Shown: positions 21,201 through 34,459, counted from the stretch's first letter. The stretch: DNA of 64,000 bases from Volvox africanus (GCA_030268105.1 BSDZ01000004.1:5746001-5810000); one strand, 5' to 3'. Numbers and translations are program-made. The notes: generated by a model not told the origin, from the letters alone.

Positions 21201-23609
21201 CCCGCCTACCCCGAGCAGATACAGGTCAAGTTCCACAGCTTCCGCAAGCAGTACACCATGGTGAGTGTATGAGTGGCGTATGTTTGCCTGTACGTTTGCG
21301 CGTCTGTGCGTCCGTTCTGGTGTTTGTGTTGTGTGTTTTGCATGTCTTTGTTTTATGTTACCCGCTGTGCAGGGGGAGTGATCAACTCGGCCACCCGGCT
21401 GACGTAATATGCAAATACTTAGGGGGCTTGTTATCATCATCATCACCATCATCATCATCATTGCGTAAATAAGTTGTCGTGATTAATTTTTCCCTATCAA
21501 GACGCGAAATGGGTTCACTGGAAAGACAGTTAAAGAGGGAGAATACTCAATATTACAGTTGATCTCATCCCTTCACACAAAGTGCCGTCGCGGACCCCCT
21601 CCGGGGTATATCTCATGCTGGGTTTGGATATCGGTTGATACATTCATAACACACAAACACAAATACTCTTATCTCCTTCGCTGCTGCCCCCAGGACGCCG
21701 GGGGTGTTCTCCCCGACCTGGACCAGCTGAAGGCAACCTTCGCGAACAGCACTGCCGTGAAGGTGCGTCTGTGCGTCCGTACGCCTGTGCGTCTCTACGC
21801 CATAAGCCTCGTTCAGCCCTTTCCGGGAGATGCCTTCAAAACCCCCGGGTTATCCATCCACCTAGCGTACCAGATGCGTGTCGTCGGTTGGGACGTCTTT
21901 GGCAGGGTTTGGGGGGCAGGATCAGGAGGATGCATGGGGTTGCAGCCCACTGCCCACTGCCCAGTACGGTTCCATTTCCCCACTCCTTATCAAACAGGTC
22001 AACAGCGCTGATGACCTCGTGCTCTTCAATCTGACTGCCACCAATAAGGCCCTGGAGGACATCCTGGCAAATGTGGATATTGTTATCGACGAGTCGTACG
22101 TGCCAGGTGCGTGTGTGTATGTGTATGTGTTGGTGGGAGTGGGTCCGATTAATCCTTTAATCCTAGCCGTTTGGGAGATCTAGGATGCCCCCAACCGCCG
22201 AAATTATAAATGACGACTTGTCAATGCTATGGGGGGAAGAGTGGTAGCAGGCTCCAGCTGTTTTAGTTTTTGTTTATGTATGTATGTATGCGTATTCTAG
22301 CCTTTCAGAAGTTTTCACCTCCACTTTTTTCATCTCTTTCTGTCCTTCATCACCTTCTCACTCGTCCGCCAATCCCTCACCTCTCCGCCTCTTCTTCCCT
22401 CTCTCCCGCAGGTGATGCCGCCGAGTACACAGTGGACTCCTTCCTGAAGCGGTACGGCCTCACCAGACCCTCCGCCGCCAACCTCAAGTTCCTGCGCAAC
22501 AAAGCCGTGCTGCGGCTGGATGCCACCCGCACCCCGAACGGATACACTGCCTGGTTTGAGGAGGCGCTGGCGCGACCCGATGTGGTGGGTAGCGCGGGGT
22601 GGAAGGGGATTGAGTTGAGTGGATATATGCAAAGCATGCAAGGGGTGCTTAGTGCTTATCACTGAGTGCTTGGGTAGGAGGGATTGGGCAACGGCGACAC
22701 GGTCTCTAGGTCTGGTTGTATCCCTAGGTCTATTTAAGCTCTCTAGTCCCCCCCTCGCTTTCGAATCTTCGGGACTAAACCCTAAGTCCTCTTTTGGGGG
22801 TTCACTGCACCGTCCCCTCAACCCCACCCCACGCCCCATGCAACCCCAGATTGGGGCACGATGTTCGTTACCCGCTCTCAACCCCTTCTGAGCCCCGACT
22901 GTAACCCGCAGGTGCTGCACGACCTGGTGGCCTTCATTACCCCTGCCGCTCTGGCAGCGGTGAGTGACAACACGGCCCCCCGCCTGGTCCGCAGTCTCTT
23001 CCCCCCTTCCACCGGCGTCGCATCTACCAACACTACCAACGCCACCACAACTACTACCGCCATCAGCAGCAACGGAGTGACAGTCCTGACGGCCGACAAC
23101 TGCCCGACAAAGCAGTGCGGCGCCGCCGCCAGCCCGATCTGCCCGGCCGTGTACCTGTGAGTGTGCGCGTCTGTTTGTTTGTGTGCACACCTGTCCTGGA
23201 TCTGTCCTGATTCGTCCGCCTACGCTTACCTGATTTGGAGATCCCCGTCTGTCGCACCCTTCCGGGTGGCCTGACACGCGCAAGCATCAGACGCTTACGT
23301 TTGGTGTCAGCAGTAATGAGTGAGCGCTGCGCAATAGTCGTTTTTGTGTCGCAGTTTACCTCGCATCCCCCTGATTCCTAGCTGATAAGGCCCAAATGCT
23401 CACATATGTCTTGATGACTAATCAGGGATTGCAACGGCAAGCTGGTTGTTGCCTCGGAAGCGCAGCCCTGCGCACCCACCAAGTGCCTGAACAACAACAA
23501 CAACAGTGGCGGCGGCGGCGCCGCTGGGCGGGCAGCAGTTGTGCACTGGATGCTGCTGGTTGTTGTCTCCATGGCTGTGATAGCCCTCGTGGACTATTGG
23601 CCCTTGTAA
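18253..23609 (+). CDS. Secreted metal-receptor-like binding protein, 12 exons
   Basis: Exons 18253-18429, 18675-18755, 19139-19303, 19550-19631, 20119-20218, 20524-20684, 21151-21260, 21694-21762, 21998-22106, 22412-22584, 22912-23156 and 23426-23609 join in phase to 551 aa; the acceptor of exon 2 is the weakest. A signal peptide (MEAPGRLLLLALATCLGAALA) opens it. Lobe 1 has TTVLNFMKLLGVQDRIAYV and lobe 2 has ALEDILANVDIVIDESYVP, the pattern of helical-backbone periplasmic binding proteins (FecB/TroA type) used for iron-siderophore, haem or metal. A Thr/Asn-rich linker and a Cys-rich segment (NCPTKQCG, PCAPTKC) follow. The C-terminal hydrophobic stretch (HWMLLVVVSMAVIALVDYW) could be a membrane anchor or a GPI signal. 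The ligand cannot be read from the sequence. Family assignment is moderate; gene structure is strong. Confidence 0.75.
19652..19688 (+). repeat. (GATCTG)n microsatellite in intron
   Basis: About five GATCTG hexamers just downstream of the exon 4 donor of the binding-protein gene. Confidence 0.85.
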
Positions 23610-26350
23610 CCTCGGCATCAGTCTTCGACAACACCAGCATGAGTATTGACGTCGCAGGTCCAGAGCTGCGCGGCTTCGACTCACGCTGTGAGTGTATGAA
23701 CCCGGAACCGATGAACCCGGAACCGACCTTATTGGATGGCTCCGGAACCTCCTCGGGTGACGTCCTCTGTTTGCCTCGCTGCGATAAGGTGTGTCCTTGT
23801 GAGGTTGAGATGTCGTTTATAGGAAAGGAAAGCTGCTTTCCTGTGGCGAGAGGAAGATCGGCGCCAGCGAGTTTGTGGGATATGTTGGGCAGGCGTGCGC
23901 TGGTAAGGGAATCGAACAACTGATGTAGGTGGTGGTCATGGTGGTGGTTATCAAATCATAGTATCAAACGCACCGCGGGGCGTCCATCCCCAGCCTCACA
24001 TAACTATTTGCCCCCGCGGACTCGCCCTTCTTTATTTGTCATGATGTTGCTGGCAGTACTGATGGTAATGGAGTCGCTGCCGGTAATGATGATGGCCCTT
24101 TTTGTTTTTTCTAAAATTTCCGGGGTGGCGGGTGGCGGGTGGCGACAACAGGTGGCGCATTGGACACCCACCTGGCTTGTTGCCAGACGGGCAGGACGAG
24201 AACTGCTTCCCTCTTCGCTTACTCGTGCCTGTTAGCCCCACTCATCGTTCGCACTTAAAAGTACTTGTCGGACAGAAATTCAGATATCTGGTCTCGCGAA
24301 TATTCGGCGGAGCATTGTGAGGGGCCGTGAAGAGGTGGTGAGATTGGGAGGGGTTATTCCCCCCCATGGGGAGGGGGGAGGGAGGAGTTGGGAGACTTGG
24401 TGTGTATGTTTGTCATACCTTGTGCAAGAAATGCGCGGACGAGTCTGCCTCTGGGTATTATGACGTAAAAGGGGGGGTGGATGGAGTCAGGCCACCTTCA
24501 AGGTTGCTTCGTCCATCCGAGGCATGGGCAGGGAGGGGGCGGGCTGTGCAGCTGGGGGCGCAGCCCGCAGATTGCCGGACGTGGCGGGGGTTGCGTTGAA
24601 GACTATTGGTGCTTGGTGCTTCTATACCCGCGGCTCTCCTCCGTGATGAAGAATTTGGATTGTTTGGATTAGCAGTTTTGCAAGAGTTGCCTGGAGGGGG
24701 GACGGGCTGAAGGCCTGGGCTGGAGGCCCAGGAGCCGATAGGGCCCTATGTGGCGGCTCTCCTCCTGAGGCTTCTTCGCACGATGACTCTGATTGCTGCT
24801 GCCGCGTTAATTCTGCTGCTTGGCTATTTGGCTTTCTTCTGTGTGCTGGTGCTACTATTGTGCCACTTTCATAAATGTCGTTGGGTGGACCCCCTTGGCA
24901 ATCCTCAATGAGACCAAGACTAATAAAGTATTTCTCTTGTATCGCTGATGAACGGAGTTTGGTTTTCTTGTTTTGTTGATTGCGCGTTTTAAGCGTGCGA
25001 CTGATGGCATGAATAGCGGTTTCACATGGTGATGCTGGTGTCCGCTGCTGCCATACATACAATTACCTCTCGGGGCTGGTGCCGGCCTTGGAGCCTTTGT
25101 GGAGGGCTTCCGAGCCGTATGTTCGTACCCGGGTATTTATAATGGACCACATCGCCGTGACTTAAATTACTTCGTATTGCATCACATTTCTTTCTTTTCT
25201 CCCACCTTATCGTCTCTTTCATTTCGTCATGCAAGCATCATTTAAACTCTGTTCAGCAGGTAACATCGAACCCGTCGCCTACGGCACTTGGTGTGACGTC
25301 GGTGCAATAATCCGGCGTGACACCGGCTCCGACCAACTCCGACAATTTCTCAATGTCGCTCCGACTGAGTATGGAATATCGTCAGGAATATGTGTATGGC
25401 AATTAGGGGGCCTGCTTCACCCGCTGCCATCACCTGACAGTCCCTACCTTCCCCTAAATCGGAAAATGGGCCAATTAAGGCCGCCAACGCAGCTTGGGCA
25501 AAGGCGGAATGCCCATCAAGACACTTCATCTGACATACAAACTGTTCGCAGAATAATTGAAGCTTATTGAAGCTTCGGACTATGGAAACCTGGACACTCT
25601 GACAGTGTGAGCACGAGAGTTATTGAAACATATTATTATATTCTGAGCTGATATGTCGTTCCAATAACAATAAGAGCTGGCGCCAATAAAAAGTTAAGAA
25701 TTGAATTTCTGATGTATTTTTAGTAATTAGGAATTGGCGTATTGATCTTGATTGCATAAGCTACGCAAAACACTGTGACAAAACCAATTGAAAATGGAAC
25801 AGTTACATAGGTCTCGGAGCCAATGTCATTTTCAACACATTTGCATGTCTAAATCTCTGCGAAGCTTACAACATTATACAAATTATATACATTATTAAGG
25901 TACGTAATCGTCACATAACTCATATAATAACTTTAGGCACGGGGACTTGATCCGTCAAATTTATTGTGCGAATAACGACCACGTAACCAAACACGCTGGC
26001 TGCCGCAATCCACTTTATACCAACCCTGAACGGGGCCTCGCGAGCTGTCAGAGGATCATCTAGGACACTTACGAATAGCGGAACAGGCATCTTGGTAAGT
26101 TGGCCCGAGAATTGCGCTGCAATGGACATGGACGCAGTAATACCGTTACACGGATATCACAATTGTAAATACAAATTGATAGCATAAATATTCTTAATTT
26201 TATTTGGTTCGTGATTTTGTCGCTGTCAGCTTTCGTTGCGGCACCGACGGAGCGGGCATACGATGGCCACACATCGGCAAGGCACCGAACTACCAATCAA
26301 TGTCGCCAAAAGCGCCTCATACAGAAGTTAGCTTCCTTAATTCCAGTCAT
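23610..26350. other. 2.7 kb intergenic region
   Basis: No gene recognised. A minus-strand frame at 24622-25062 is open but matches nothing I know. A 15-base direct repeat (gaacccggaaccgat type) lies at 23698-23727. From about 25570 to 26350 the DNA is AT-rich and is probably the promoter region of the CRY-DASH gene. Confidence 0.5.
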
Positions 26351-26635
26351 AGTTTAATTTTCTCTTGGGTTAATGTCGGCAAACTGCCATGCAAGGCGCC
26401 ATGCCCCGGCTGTAGTGTCATCCAGGAGTCGTTTATCTCGTGGCCTCTCTCGTGTACTCTTCCTCCCCCTTCCCCGTCTCCCTAGTCCCTCACACCGAAT
26501 GTCCCTCATCCCCGCCCTCCTCTCCTTTGATCTGCCCTGCAGCGGTCGTCCTACTTGACCGGTGCAGGTTTGGCCTTGCCGTACATCTCTCCCTCGGCAA
26601 GCCGCGTCAACCGCCGCGGTTTCAGCGTTCGTGTC

Positions 26636-29600
26636 ATGGCCACTGCCGGCGGCGGAAAACGTATTGTACTGTGGTTTCGGAACGACCTGCGTCTGCACGA
26701 CAACTACATTGTGCATGACGCGGTGCAGCGTGTAAAACGTGGCGAGGCCAATGAGGTATGTACGGCATCGCCGTAATGCATTTTTGAGAGGCCATAGACG
26801 GCAGGGCATGCACGCGATGTCCACTGAGCCGGGGGCATCTGAAGTGTGGCACCCCTTGACGTCGGCAAATGCTTCGGAGAGCTCGGGCCGTATCGACGTT
26901 TCCGAGACAGAAATCCAGTATCCGAACCAGGGCTAGCCCGCCTCCAGGAGTAGGACTGTAATAGAGGGAACCGAAAACCCGACTGGGCCAGAAAGGGACC
27001 CGAAGGGACCCCCAAAGACCCTCGCCGGTGGCACAACTTGACACATAGCAGTAGGAAGCCGTAAATGTGTTTAGTGGGGGTTGGACGTCGGTGATGGCGG
27101 TTAGTGGTCGTTGAAAGTGGTTGAAATTGTTGACATAGGAGCCCAGGGGAAAGGCCATCCCAATCAGGGAGTGGCGCTGCGGTGGCATACGGCACGATCT
27201 GGGCCGGGAAGGGAAGACATACCCGGACAGCGTGTGTCACCCTCCCTGCCACAGCTCGGCCATACACCTGGTGCTGTCGTGCATTGCTTTCCCAGGCAAT
27301 ACCTCCCTCTACCTCTCCCTCTCCCCGCCCCTTCTTTGAATTTTTGAAACACCGACGTCGTAGGTGTTGCCGGTGTACTGCTTCGACCCACGTGTGTACG
27401 GCACCACCCCATGGGGTCACCTGAAGACGGGAGCTCACCGAGCTGCATTCCTACTGGACTGCGTCGCGGATCTGAAGGCACGCCGGGGGGGGGAGAAGGG
27501 GGAAAGGGGGGGATGTATGAGGGGGGAGGGAGAAAAGGGCGGGACTTAGGATATTAAGAATACGCACACGCAAGGTTTAGGCAAGGTTTCAGTGCGCATG
27601 TTTCGGAGCATCGAATTCTGACTGTGCGAGTGTTCAATGTCGTACAATGCCTAGTTGTGAAGTTAAAGCAAACCGGCACATACTCACGCATACCCTTCGG
27701 CACCCCCGTACATACACACACACACACACTCGCGCGTTCACGCCATTCCATCAGCTCCCCTCCTTCCTCCATGTCCCCTGCCAGCCCCGATTCCTCCACT
27801 CCACCTCGTGAAGTGTGATGTTGACGTGTATCCCTGCACCTCCCCCTCCCCCTCCCCGTGCGACTCGATCTCGCTGCTGCGCTGCTGCAGTCCCGGCTTC
27901 AGACCGCGGGCAGTGACCTGCTGGTGGCGATTGGGAAGCCGGAGGAGGTGCTGCCAGGTGGGGGTAGCGGTGTTGCGTACAGGCAGGGGAAGGGACGGGA
28001 AGGGAGGGGAGAGGGGCACCGGGAGACGGGTACGTTGTTATAGCGAAGGATTTCATCACGACTAGGGTTTTCGTTTTCTTTGAGGGGGAGTTTTGGGGTT
28101 TTGGGAGTTTGGGGGGTTTTACGTGTGTTTCTTATGTGCTTCTAAACAGCAGGAGTCATGAGTCCCATCTATGTGCCCTCCCCCCTCTCCCCTCCCCCTT
28201 CTCCCCTTTCCCTTTACTCCCCCCTCCCCGCCTTCCAGGGCTCCTGGAGGGCAGCGCCGCTCCCTCCCTGGTGCTGACCGCGGAGGAGGTAACTTCTGAG
28301 GAAACGAAAACCGACGTGGCAGTGGCGCGGGCCCTCAAGCAGCGAGCGGGGACTGCAGCAACTCCAGGGGCGGCTCCCAAACTTCTCCGCTTCTGGGGCC
28401 ACACCATGTACCACATCGATGACCTCACTCAGGCGCCGGAGGGCAGCGGGCGGGCTGCCTTCGCACCCGGTGGGGGAGGGGAGGGGCTGGAGGGGGGGAT
28501 AGGTAGCGGGGTGGAACTGCACCTGCATTCATAATACCGGTGCCGTGAACGCACTGACCGTGGTTCGTGAACGGGTTTTAGGTGGCGAGGAGGGAACAAC
28601 GGAACAACGGGAAACGGAAAAAACAGAATGCGACCGAAATAAAATGGTCGGCTGAGGCGGAAGGGGATTCCCTGGGTACGGGGACAGATTGATGACGTGT
28701 GGGGGGCGGGGGGATGGTGCTGATGTGGGACACAGTGGAGGAGGAAAAGGAAGAGGAGGAGGAGGGTGTGAGAGGGGCCCCGGGTCAGTTGGTGATGGAG
28801 TCATTCGCCCCGAAGGAGAGAGGGGGAGAAGGAGAGAGGGAAGGGGTGGTTTTTCGTTGCGGAGGTTGATGACCTTCATTCATTCATTTGCATTTCCACC
28901 GCATTCCGATCTACCCAACCCCAACCCCAACCCCAACCCCAACCCCAACCCCAACCCCAACCCCAACCCCAACCCCAACCCCAACTCCAACTCCGCAGGT
29001 ATGAAGGACATGCCCGACGTGTTCACGCCCTTCCGGGAGAAAGTGGAGAAGCGCTGCCCTGTACGGAAAGACCTGCCGCCGCCAAAGAGCGGAGATCTGC
29101 CACTGCCGCCGCCGGGCTCACTGCCAGGGGCTGCAGCCGGGGCATTGGCGGCGCCGCTGCCCGCTTGGGAACAACTGCCGTACCCTCCCTCGGCACGGCC
29201 GCCACCGCCCACCAAACACCCGAAGGCGGTACTGGACTTCAGGTAAGGTTCAGACGCCTCCTCCCTCCCAGTCCCTTCCAATCCCTCCCAATTCCTCCAA
29301 GCCCCTTAAATCGGAGAAGGAGGAGGACCCACCTCTATTCCTACTCGCCGTGTATAAACCGGACATACGTATCTATGTGTACGAATACTCACACATCCCG
29401 TGCTGGTTAATGCTGTCCGCAGGGGTGGCGAAACTGCGGCTCTGGCCCGGCTCAAGTACTACCTCTGGGATCGTGACCTCATCGCCAACTACTTCGAAAC
29501 GCGGAATGGCATGTTGGGGGGGGACTACTCAACCAAGTTTGCTCCCTGGCTGGCGGCAGGATGCATAAGCCCCAGGAAGATATACCGTGAGTTTGGAGTG

Positions 29601-32580
29601 GTAATCATATTGGACATCACTCTACTACAAAAAGCCATTTTTTTATTTTTTCACATCTTGTAATCTCCGGACATTGTAATATTGGAGAAAATTGCTTTAT
29701 AGAAGTGAATGCCAATGTAGGAAACAATTTTAATATAGCAAAGGATAATCTGATAGATCAAGGTTGTAATGCTTCATCGTTTGCGTATTTTGTCCAATCA
29801 TTATCAAAATAGTAATATCGAATCCCTCTACCTCCGCCATTATTCCCCGGAACGTCACAAATAAATCCTGATTATCGTTAAAATATATAGGAATTTGAGG
29901 ATTATATTTGCGTGTGTGTTTGTGTATGTGGGGTGACGGAGGGTTTTCCGAATGAAGGGATCCACGCAGCCGGTTGAGCTCCAGGAGGGGCTGTGGTCTC
30001 GCACGCCTTGATTCCCTCCATGGCAGGGGAGACAGAGTGCTCTTCGACGGTAATTCTTATAGGAGACAGGAGACAGGTTAGCTGCCTGTGCCCTCAGAGC
30101 CAGGCCCGGCGATATATGCAACTAGGATAGGCACTAATACACACACGTTCATGTACTACCGCGGCTTCACCCAGCGGTCATTCCCCGCTCCTTCTGCGCA
30201 GACGAGATCCGAAAGTACGAGGCCCAGCGGCAGTCAAACAAGTCAACCTACTGGGTTATTTTCGAGCTCATTTGGCGGGATTACTTCAGGTGTGTGTGTG
30301 TGTGTTTATGTGTATGCTTGTGGTGGGGGGGGGGGAAGGAAGCGCAGGGGAAGGGGAGGGGGACTGCTGGGGTGGACATGGGTCATAGGGTTTGGCCAAA
30401 CCGTTTTGTGGTTCACGACAAAACACACACAAACACAGACACACGCTCCACCCCTTCCCAGGTTTTTCGCGCTCAAGCACGGCAACCGCATCTTCTTCGA
30501 GACGGGCACGTCCGGACTGTCTCTCGCTTGGAATCCAGATCCGGAGTTATGGCAGCGGTGGAGGGACGGCCGTACAGGGCAGCCGCTTGTAGATGCCAAT
30601 ATGCGGGAGCTGGCTGCGACAGGTGCCGATTCCGTATTTGAGCATCTGGGGTAGGGGATAACACGTCCTGCGGCTTAACTGCTGAAGCTGATTTTAAAGT
30701 TCTTCACCCAACAGCATCATCATCATCATTAGCGTTTACTTGGTTCTGTTCACATCTTAATACATTTTACTATTCAATCTGATTATAATACAAGTATTCC
30801 ACATCTTTCAACGAGTATGTTTCTCATCAGCTACCCCTTCCCTCTGGCCCTCTCCGCCTTCATGTTTGGGGGGTCTGCCAGGCTTCATGTCGAACCGCGG
30901 CCGCCAAAATGTCGCATCGTACCTGGTTCTGGATCTAGGCGTTGACTGGCGGCGCGGCGCTGACTATTTCGAGAGCCTCTTGCTGGACTATGACGTCACC
31001 TCCAATTGGGGCAACTGGGTGTCGGCCGCGGGGCTCACAGGCGGGCGAGTCAACCACTTCAACATCGCCAAGCAGGTGGGAGACTAGCGTGGAAGACTAA
31101 CACGGAAGCATACGAGCGCGGGTACGGCCTGAGGGGTCTGGATCTGGCCCGGATGACGTTTTGTGTGGTCTATATGGCTTACGTGGTCTTGTGGCCTGGT
31201 GATGGTGGTGATGGTGTTGGTGGTGATATGTGTGTAAATTGGGGAGGCTGACTGCCCATGCTAATGGCGGATCTGCAAAGCGCTCCCGCAGGGGACGTCC
31301 CGAGAGACAGGGTCGGGTGTGAGCTATTGGGGGAAGCAGTTGCCTAATGGATGGTAGACGACGAAATAGGAAGGTAAGGCTGATGGCCCACGGCGGGAGG
31401 GAGCCCGGGGTGCATGTCTGGTCACACAGGGAGGGGTAGAGGCACAAATTATTGTCGTCAACATGATCATACCTGCCTTCCCCGTTCTCTGTCTCACTCT
31501 CCCCCTCTCCTATCCCTTACCCCACACGCATATACACACACACGCGCGCGCGCGCGCATACACACACGCATGCACACACGCGACATGCAGTCCAAGGACT
31601 ACGACCCCCAGGGCGAGTACGTCAGGACCTGGTGCCCCGAGCTGCGTAATGTGCCACTGGCCAAAGTGCACGAGCCCTGGCTGATGAGCAAAGAAGAGCA
31701 GGAAAAAGCGGGATGCAGGTGGGTATAGGTTGGTGTTGGTGTTAGGGTGTTAGGGCTTGCGTAAGGGGGCTGGGGAGGGGCTGAGGGGATAGATGAGGAG
31801 CCAAAAGAGGCACTGTACCCGCGTCTTACTGAAATGTGCTTGGGCAAAACCGAATTGCCGTTTTTGATCGGTTGCTGTTCGAGAAAGAGAACAGCGCCCT
31901 GTCCCTCCCCCACCCCGCCATCCCCAGCCCCAATGGAGATCATCACAATCGCTTCTCTCCCCCCCTTAAAAGGACTTCCCGCATTCAGTGTTCATAACCC
32001 GTTTAACACACTGCCTTATGAGATGTTGAAGGTCGGCCTAGCCTGTTGAAGTGCCTTGCCTTCAAAACCACCAAATGTGCAACTACCAACCTCCAACCGT
32101 CCACAAACTGCCATTCGTATCACACACGATCAGGATCGGAATAGACTACCCCAACCCCATCCCTACATCGCGATACGGGCGGCCACACAGCGGTGTTTCA
32201 TCAGGTGTGTGTGTGTTTGGGGGGGGGGGAGAGAAGTTTACACAAAGCGCTCCTAAAAGGAGAGGAGGGGGAAGCCATTCATCCGCCAAACGTCCCCAAT
32301 TCCACTTCCACACTTTTTAGCAGACCGCCAACGTCAGCTTATCTACGTTTGCCCCATCTCATCTTGTTTCGTTTCTTTTGCGCGAACACACCCGCACTGT
32401 CCACTTTCCTTGTCCCCAGCCCCCTGATGTGTTCACTTTTGGTTCTCACACGCAGGCGGGAGCGGCGGTGGTGGTGGGCGGCCCGGCAGTGCCCGGCCCC
32501 AGTCGGGTCGTGGTGGAGGCGGCGATCGTGGCGGCGGCGGTGGGGGTTTTCGGAAGTCAGAATTTGAACGTTATAAGTGA
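26636..32580 (+). CDS. CRY-DASH cryptochrome/photolyase, 12 exons
   Basis: FAD-dependent blue-light protein of the DASH group; relatives repair cyclobutane dimers, mainly in single-stranded DNA, and may signal. Exons 26636-26755, 27364-27477, 27891-27957, 28239-28469, 28999-29242, 29423-29586, 30202-30289, 30462-30622, 30882-31075, 31591-31718, 32134-32204 and 32456-32580 total 1707 nt, 568 aa, in phase throughout. Marks: [16 protein letters not shown] (photolyase start), [30 protein letters not shown] (DASH-typical), [69 protein letters not shown] and [15 protein letters not shown]. The tail is Gly/Arg-rich, ending [10 protein letters not shown]. An open, Ser/Arg-rich frame continues upstream of the Met to a ctgccctgcag acceptor, so an organelle transit peptide may be encoded by a further exon near 26373. 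Intron 2 uses a GC donor. Confidence 0.93.
28914..28990 (+). repeat. (CCCCAA)n array in CRY-DASH intron 4
   Basis: About twelve CCCCAA hexamers run directly into the ccgcag acceptor of exon 5, acting in place of the polypyrimidine tract. The complementary strand is TTGGGG and could form G-quadruplexes. Confidence 0.92.
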
Positions 32581-34459
32581 GCGCGAACAAGAACGTCTCT
32601 CGCAACAAGGGCAAGGAAAGCAAGAACAGCAGCAGTTTGGCAGTTTGGCAGAAGGACCCGGTAGTCGTCTGTCCAGTGTCGCCCTCCTGCACTTATGCGC
32701 TATCAGAACCGAATCTCGAAATGCGATCTAAATGAGTCGTACATAGCGACCAGGAGAGATCTCTTAGGGACCTTAATGCCCTCACACTGATAAGGCCTCT
32801 CTGGTGCGTGTGACTCGCCGTGGAGTGCGCCGTAAGCTGATGTGGGTGAGCTAGCTCCAGGGAGCCCGGGCTCCGGTGCACACAGGCATCTTCTGGAATG
32901 GCAACGTGATGGCGGGGGGGGGGGAGACGTGCGAGGAGTGCGTGAGAGCAGGAGTGAGCAGAGCAGCGCGGAGGGAAGGGGTGAGGAAGGCAAGCGGCGA
33001 AACTTAACAACGCGCAAGGTCGTTGGTCGTTGGTCACGGAGTAGAAAGGAGTAGGCGACTGTTCGCGTGCGTTCTTAAGTATCAACGACGTCAGGAAATA
33101 CAGTGAAAGTCTCCTGAACTACCTAACCGCCACGACGGCGATAGGAAAAGCAGTTTACAGGGCATAAAAAGCAGCAGTGGTAGCAATCTGGCAGTGGCTG
33201 TTCAGAAGAGCTGAGGTGTTCGCCGGTAGCAGTCCGGGGAAGAGGGACCTGATGAATGCCCACTCTGGCATTGAGCTCACCCCTCCTACAGCAGGGGATG
33301 AGGGGGGTGAGGGACCCGTACGGCGGGTTTCAGAGCCGACTGGAGAGGCAACACTGCTGACGTCAAATTCTTTCAAATCTTTGCCCGTCTCTCCTCGCTG
33401 TGCCACCACCACCGCCGCCACCACCACCACCAGCAGGAGCAGCAATGGCTAATCGGCAAAAGAGGAGCAGACGGCACCCCTGATTTCAGAGGGCTAATCA
33501 GTTCTCAGCCAGTCGATGATGTTGTTACCATCAACATCACCGCCAACGATTAGTCCCATAAACCCTCGACGTATCAGACGCGAATGTGCGGGGAGGGGGG
33601 CCCGACAGCCGCCTGCGAACTCTCCCTCGGAGAAAGCCCCGGGAGCTCTCAGCCCCCCCCCTCGTACACACGCACACGCACACACAAACACACACACACG
33701 TTTAGTGGGCGGGAGACGGAGATTACCGATCTCACCTGGTATGAAACCTTTCACAGGCCTCCACCCTCCCTGGAGGAACCAATGCGGTGTCTTTTCCACG
33801 TTCCAACAGTCCCCTGTCCCTTAACAATGCCGTACATGGCGATCAATGGGTTCAGCCATGTCGATCCACAGACATGAGAAAGATCTGCCGACACCGACTG
33901 ATGGAAGGGAGAAATGCGGTCATTGAATACGAGGTGTACGGCGAGGAGGGAAAGACATCAGCCCCTGCGGCATGCCTCGGAACCCCTAACCTCACATAAC
34001 CCCACCTGGCCGCACTGGCAGCCAACGGAAATCACGTCTTCTTGGGCTTCCGCACGTGGCGTACTTAATGCCGTACTACGTGCCGTACATACACACACAC
34101 ACGTTGCGAGCACCGCCTGCGATGGCGGGTCTGCGGGGTAGCACGATGGACCCACCGAGCCATAAGGCCTACAGACAAACCTAACAATTTATTTTCCGGG
34201 TTTCGTTGGCACTGGAATGACATTTCATCACACAATACACACACACACACTAAACACACATACGCACATCTGGAGCAGCTTCCTCTCGAGAAGCAGGGGA
34301 ACCACCAGCACAACCAGCTGGCGCCGGAGGTGCGCACGCAACCGCAAATACGTACAAGTCGTCGTATGGCTACACCCAATGGGGTGTAGCCATACACCGT
34401 ACACCCGATGGGGTGCTCCGTACACAGTCTTATAGTACCATACACCCCAAAACCACAGC
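32581..34459. other. Convergent intergenic region
   Basis: Lies between the 3' ends of CRY-DASH and the glycosyltransferase gene. A plus-strand frame (33177-33452, ending in a Thr/Ser run) and its minus-strand counterpart are open, but neither is convincing. (CA)n tracts occur at about 33665-33700 and 34082-34102. Confidence 0.45.
34364..34395. repeat. 14-bp inverted repeat, 4-nt loop
   Basis: Arm gtatggctacaccc, loop aatg, then the exact reverse complement. It lies 65 bp downstream of the glycosyltransferase stop codon, so it would be in the 3' UTR of that minus-strand gene. Confidence 0.85.

Noticed and set aside
24622..25062. 146-codon minus-strand frame
   Set aside because: No recognisable motif, no supporting exons, and the composition is not clearly coding.
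28914..28990. Telomere or interstitial telomeric repeat
   Set aside because: The hexamer TTGGGG is not the algal TTTTAGGG/TTTAGGG unit, and it lies inside an intron, so it is a simple microsatellite.
28689..29246. Plus-strand frame with a Pro-Asn repeat
   Set aside because: The repeat is the translated CCCCAA intron array; only 28999-29242 is a real exon.
31541..31580. Possible CRISPR or regulatory array
   Set aside because: Only (CA)n/(CG)n dinucleotide repeats; no spaced direct repeats anywhere in the window fit a CRISPR array.
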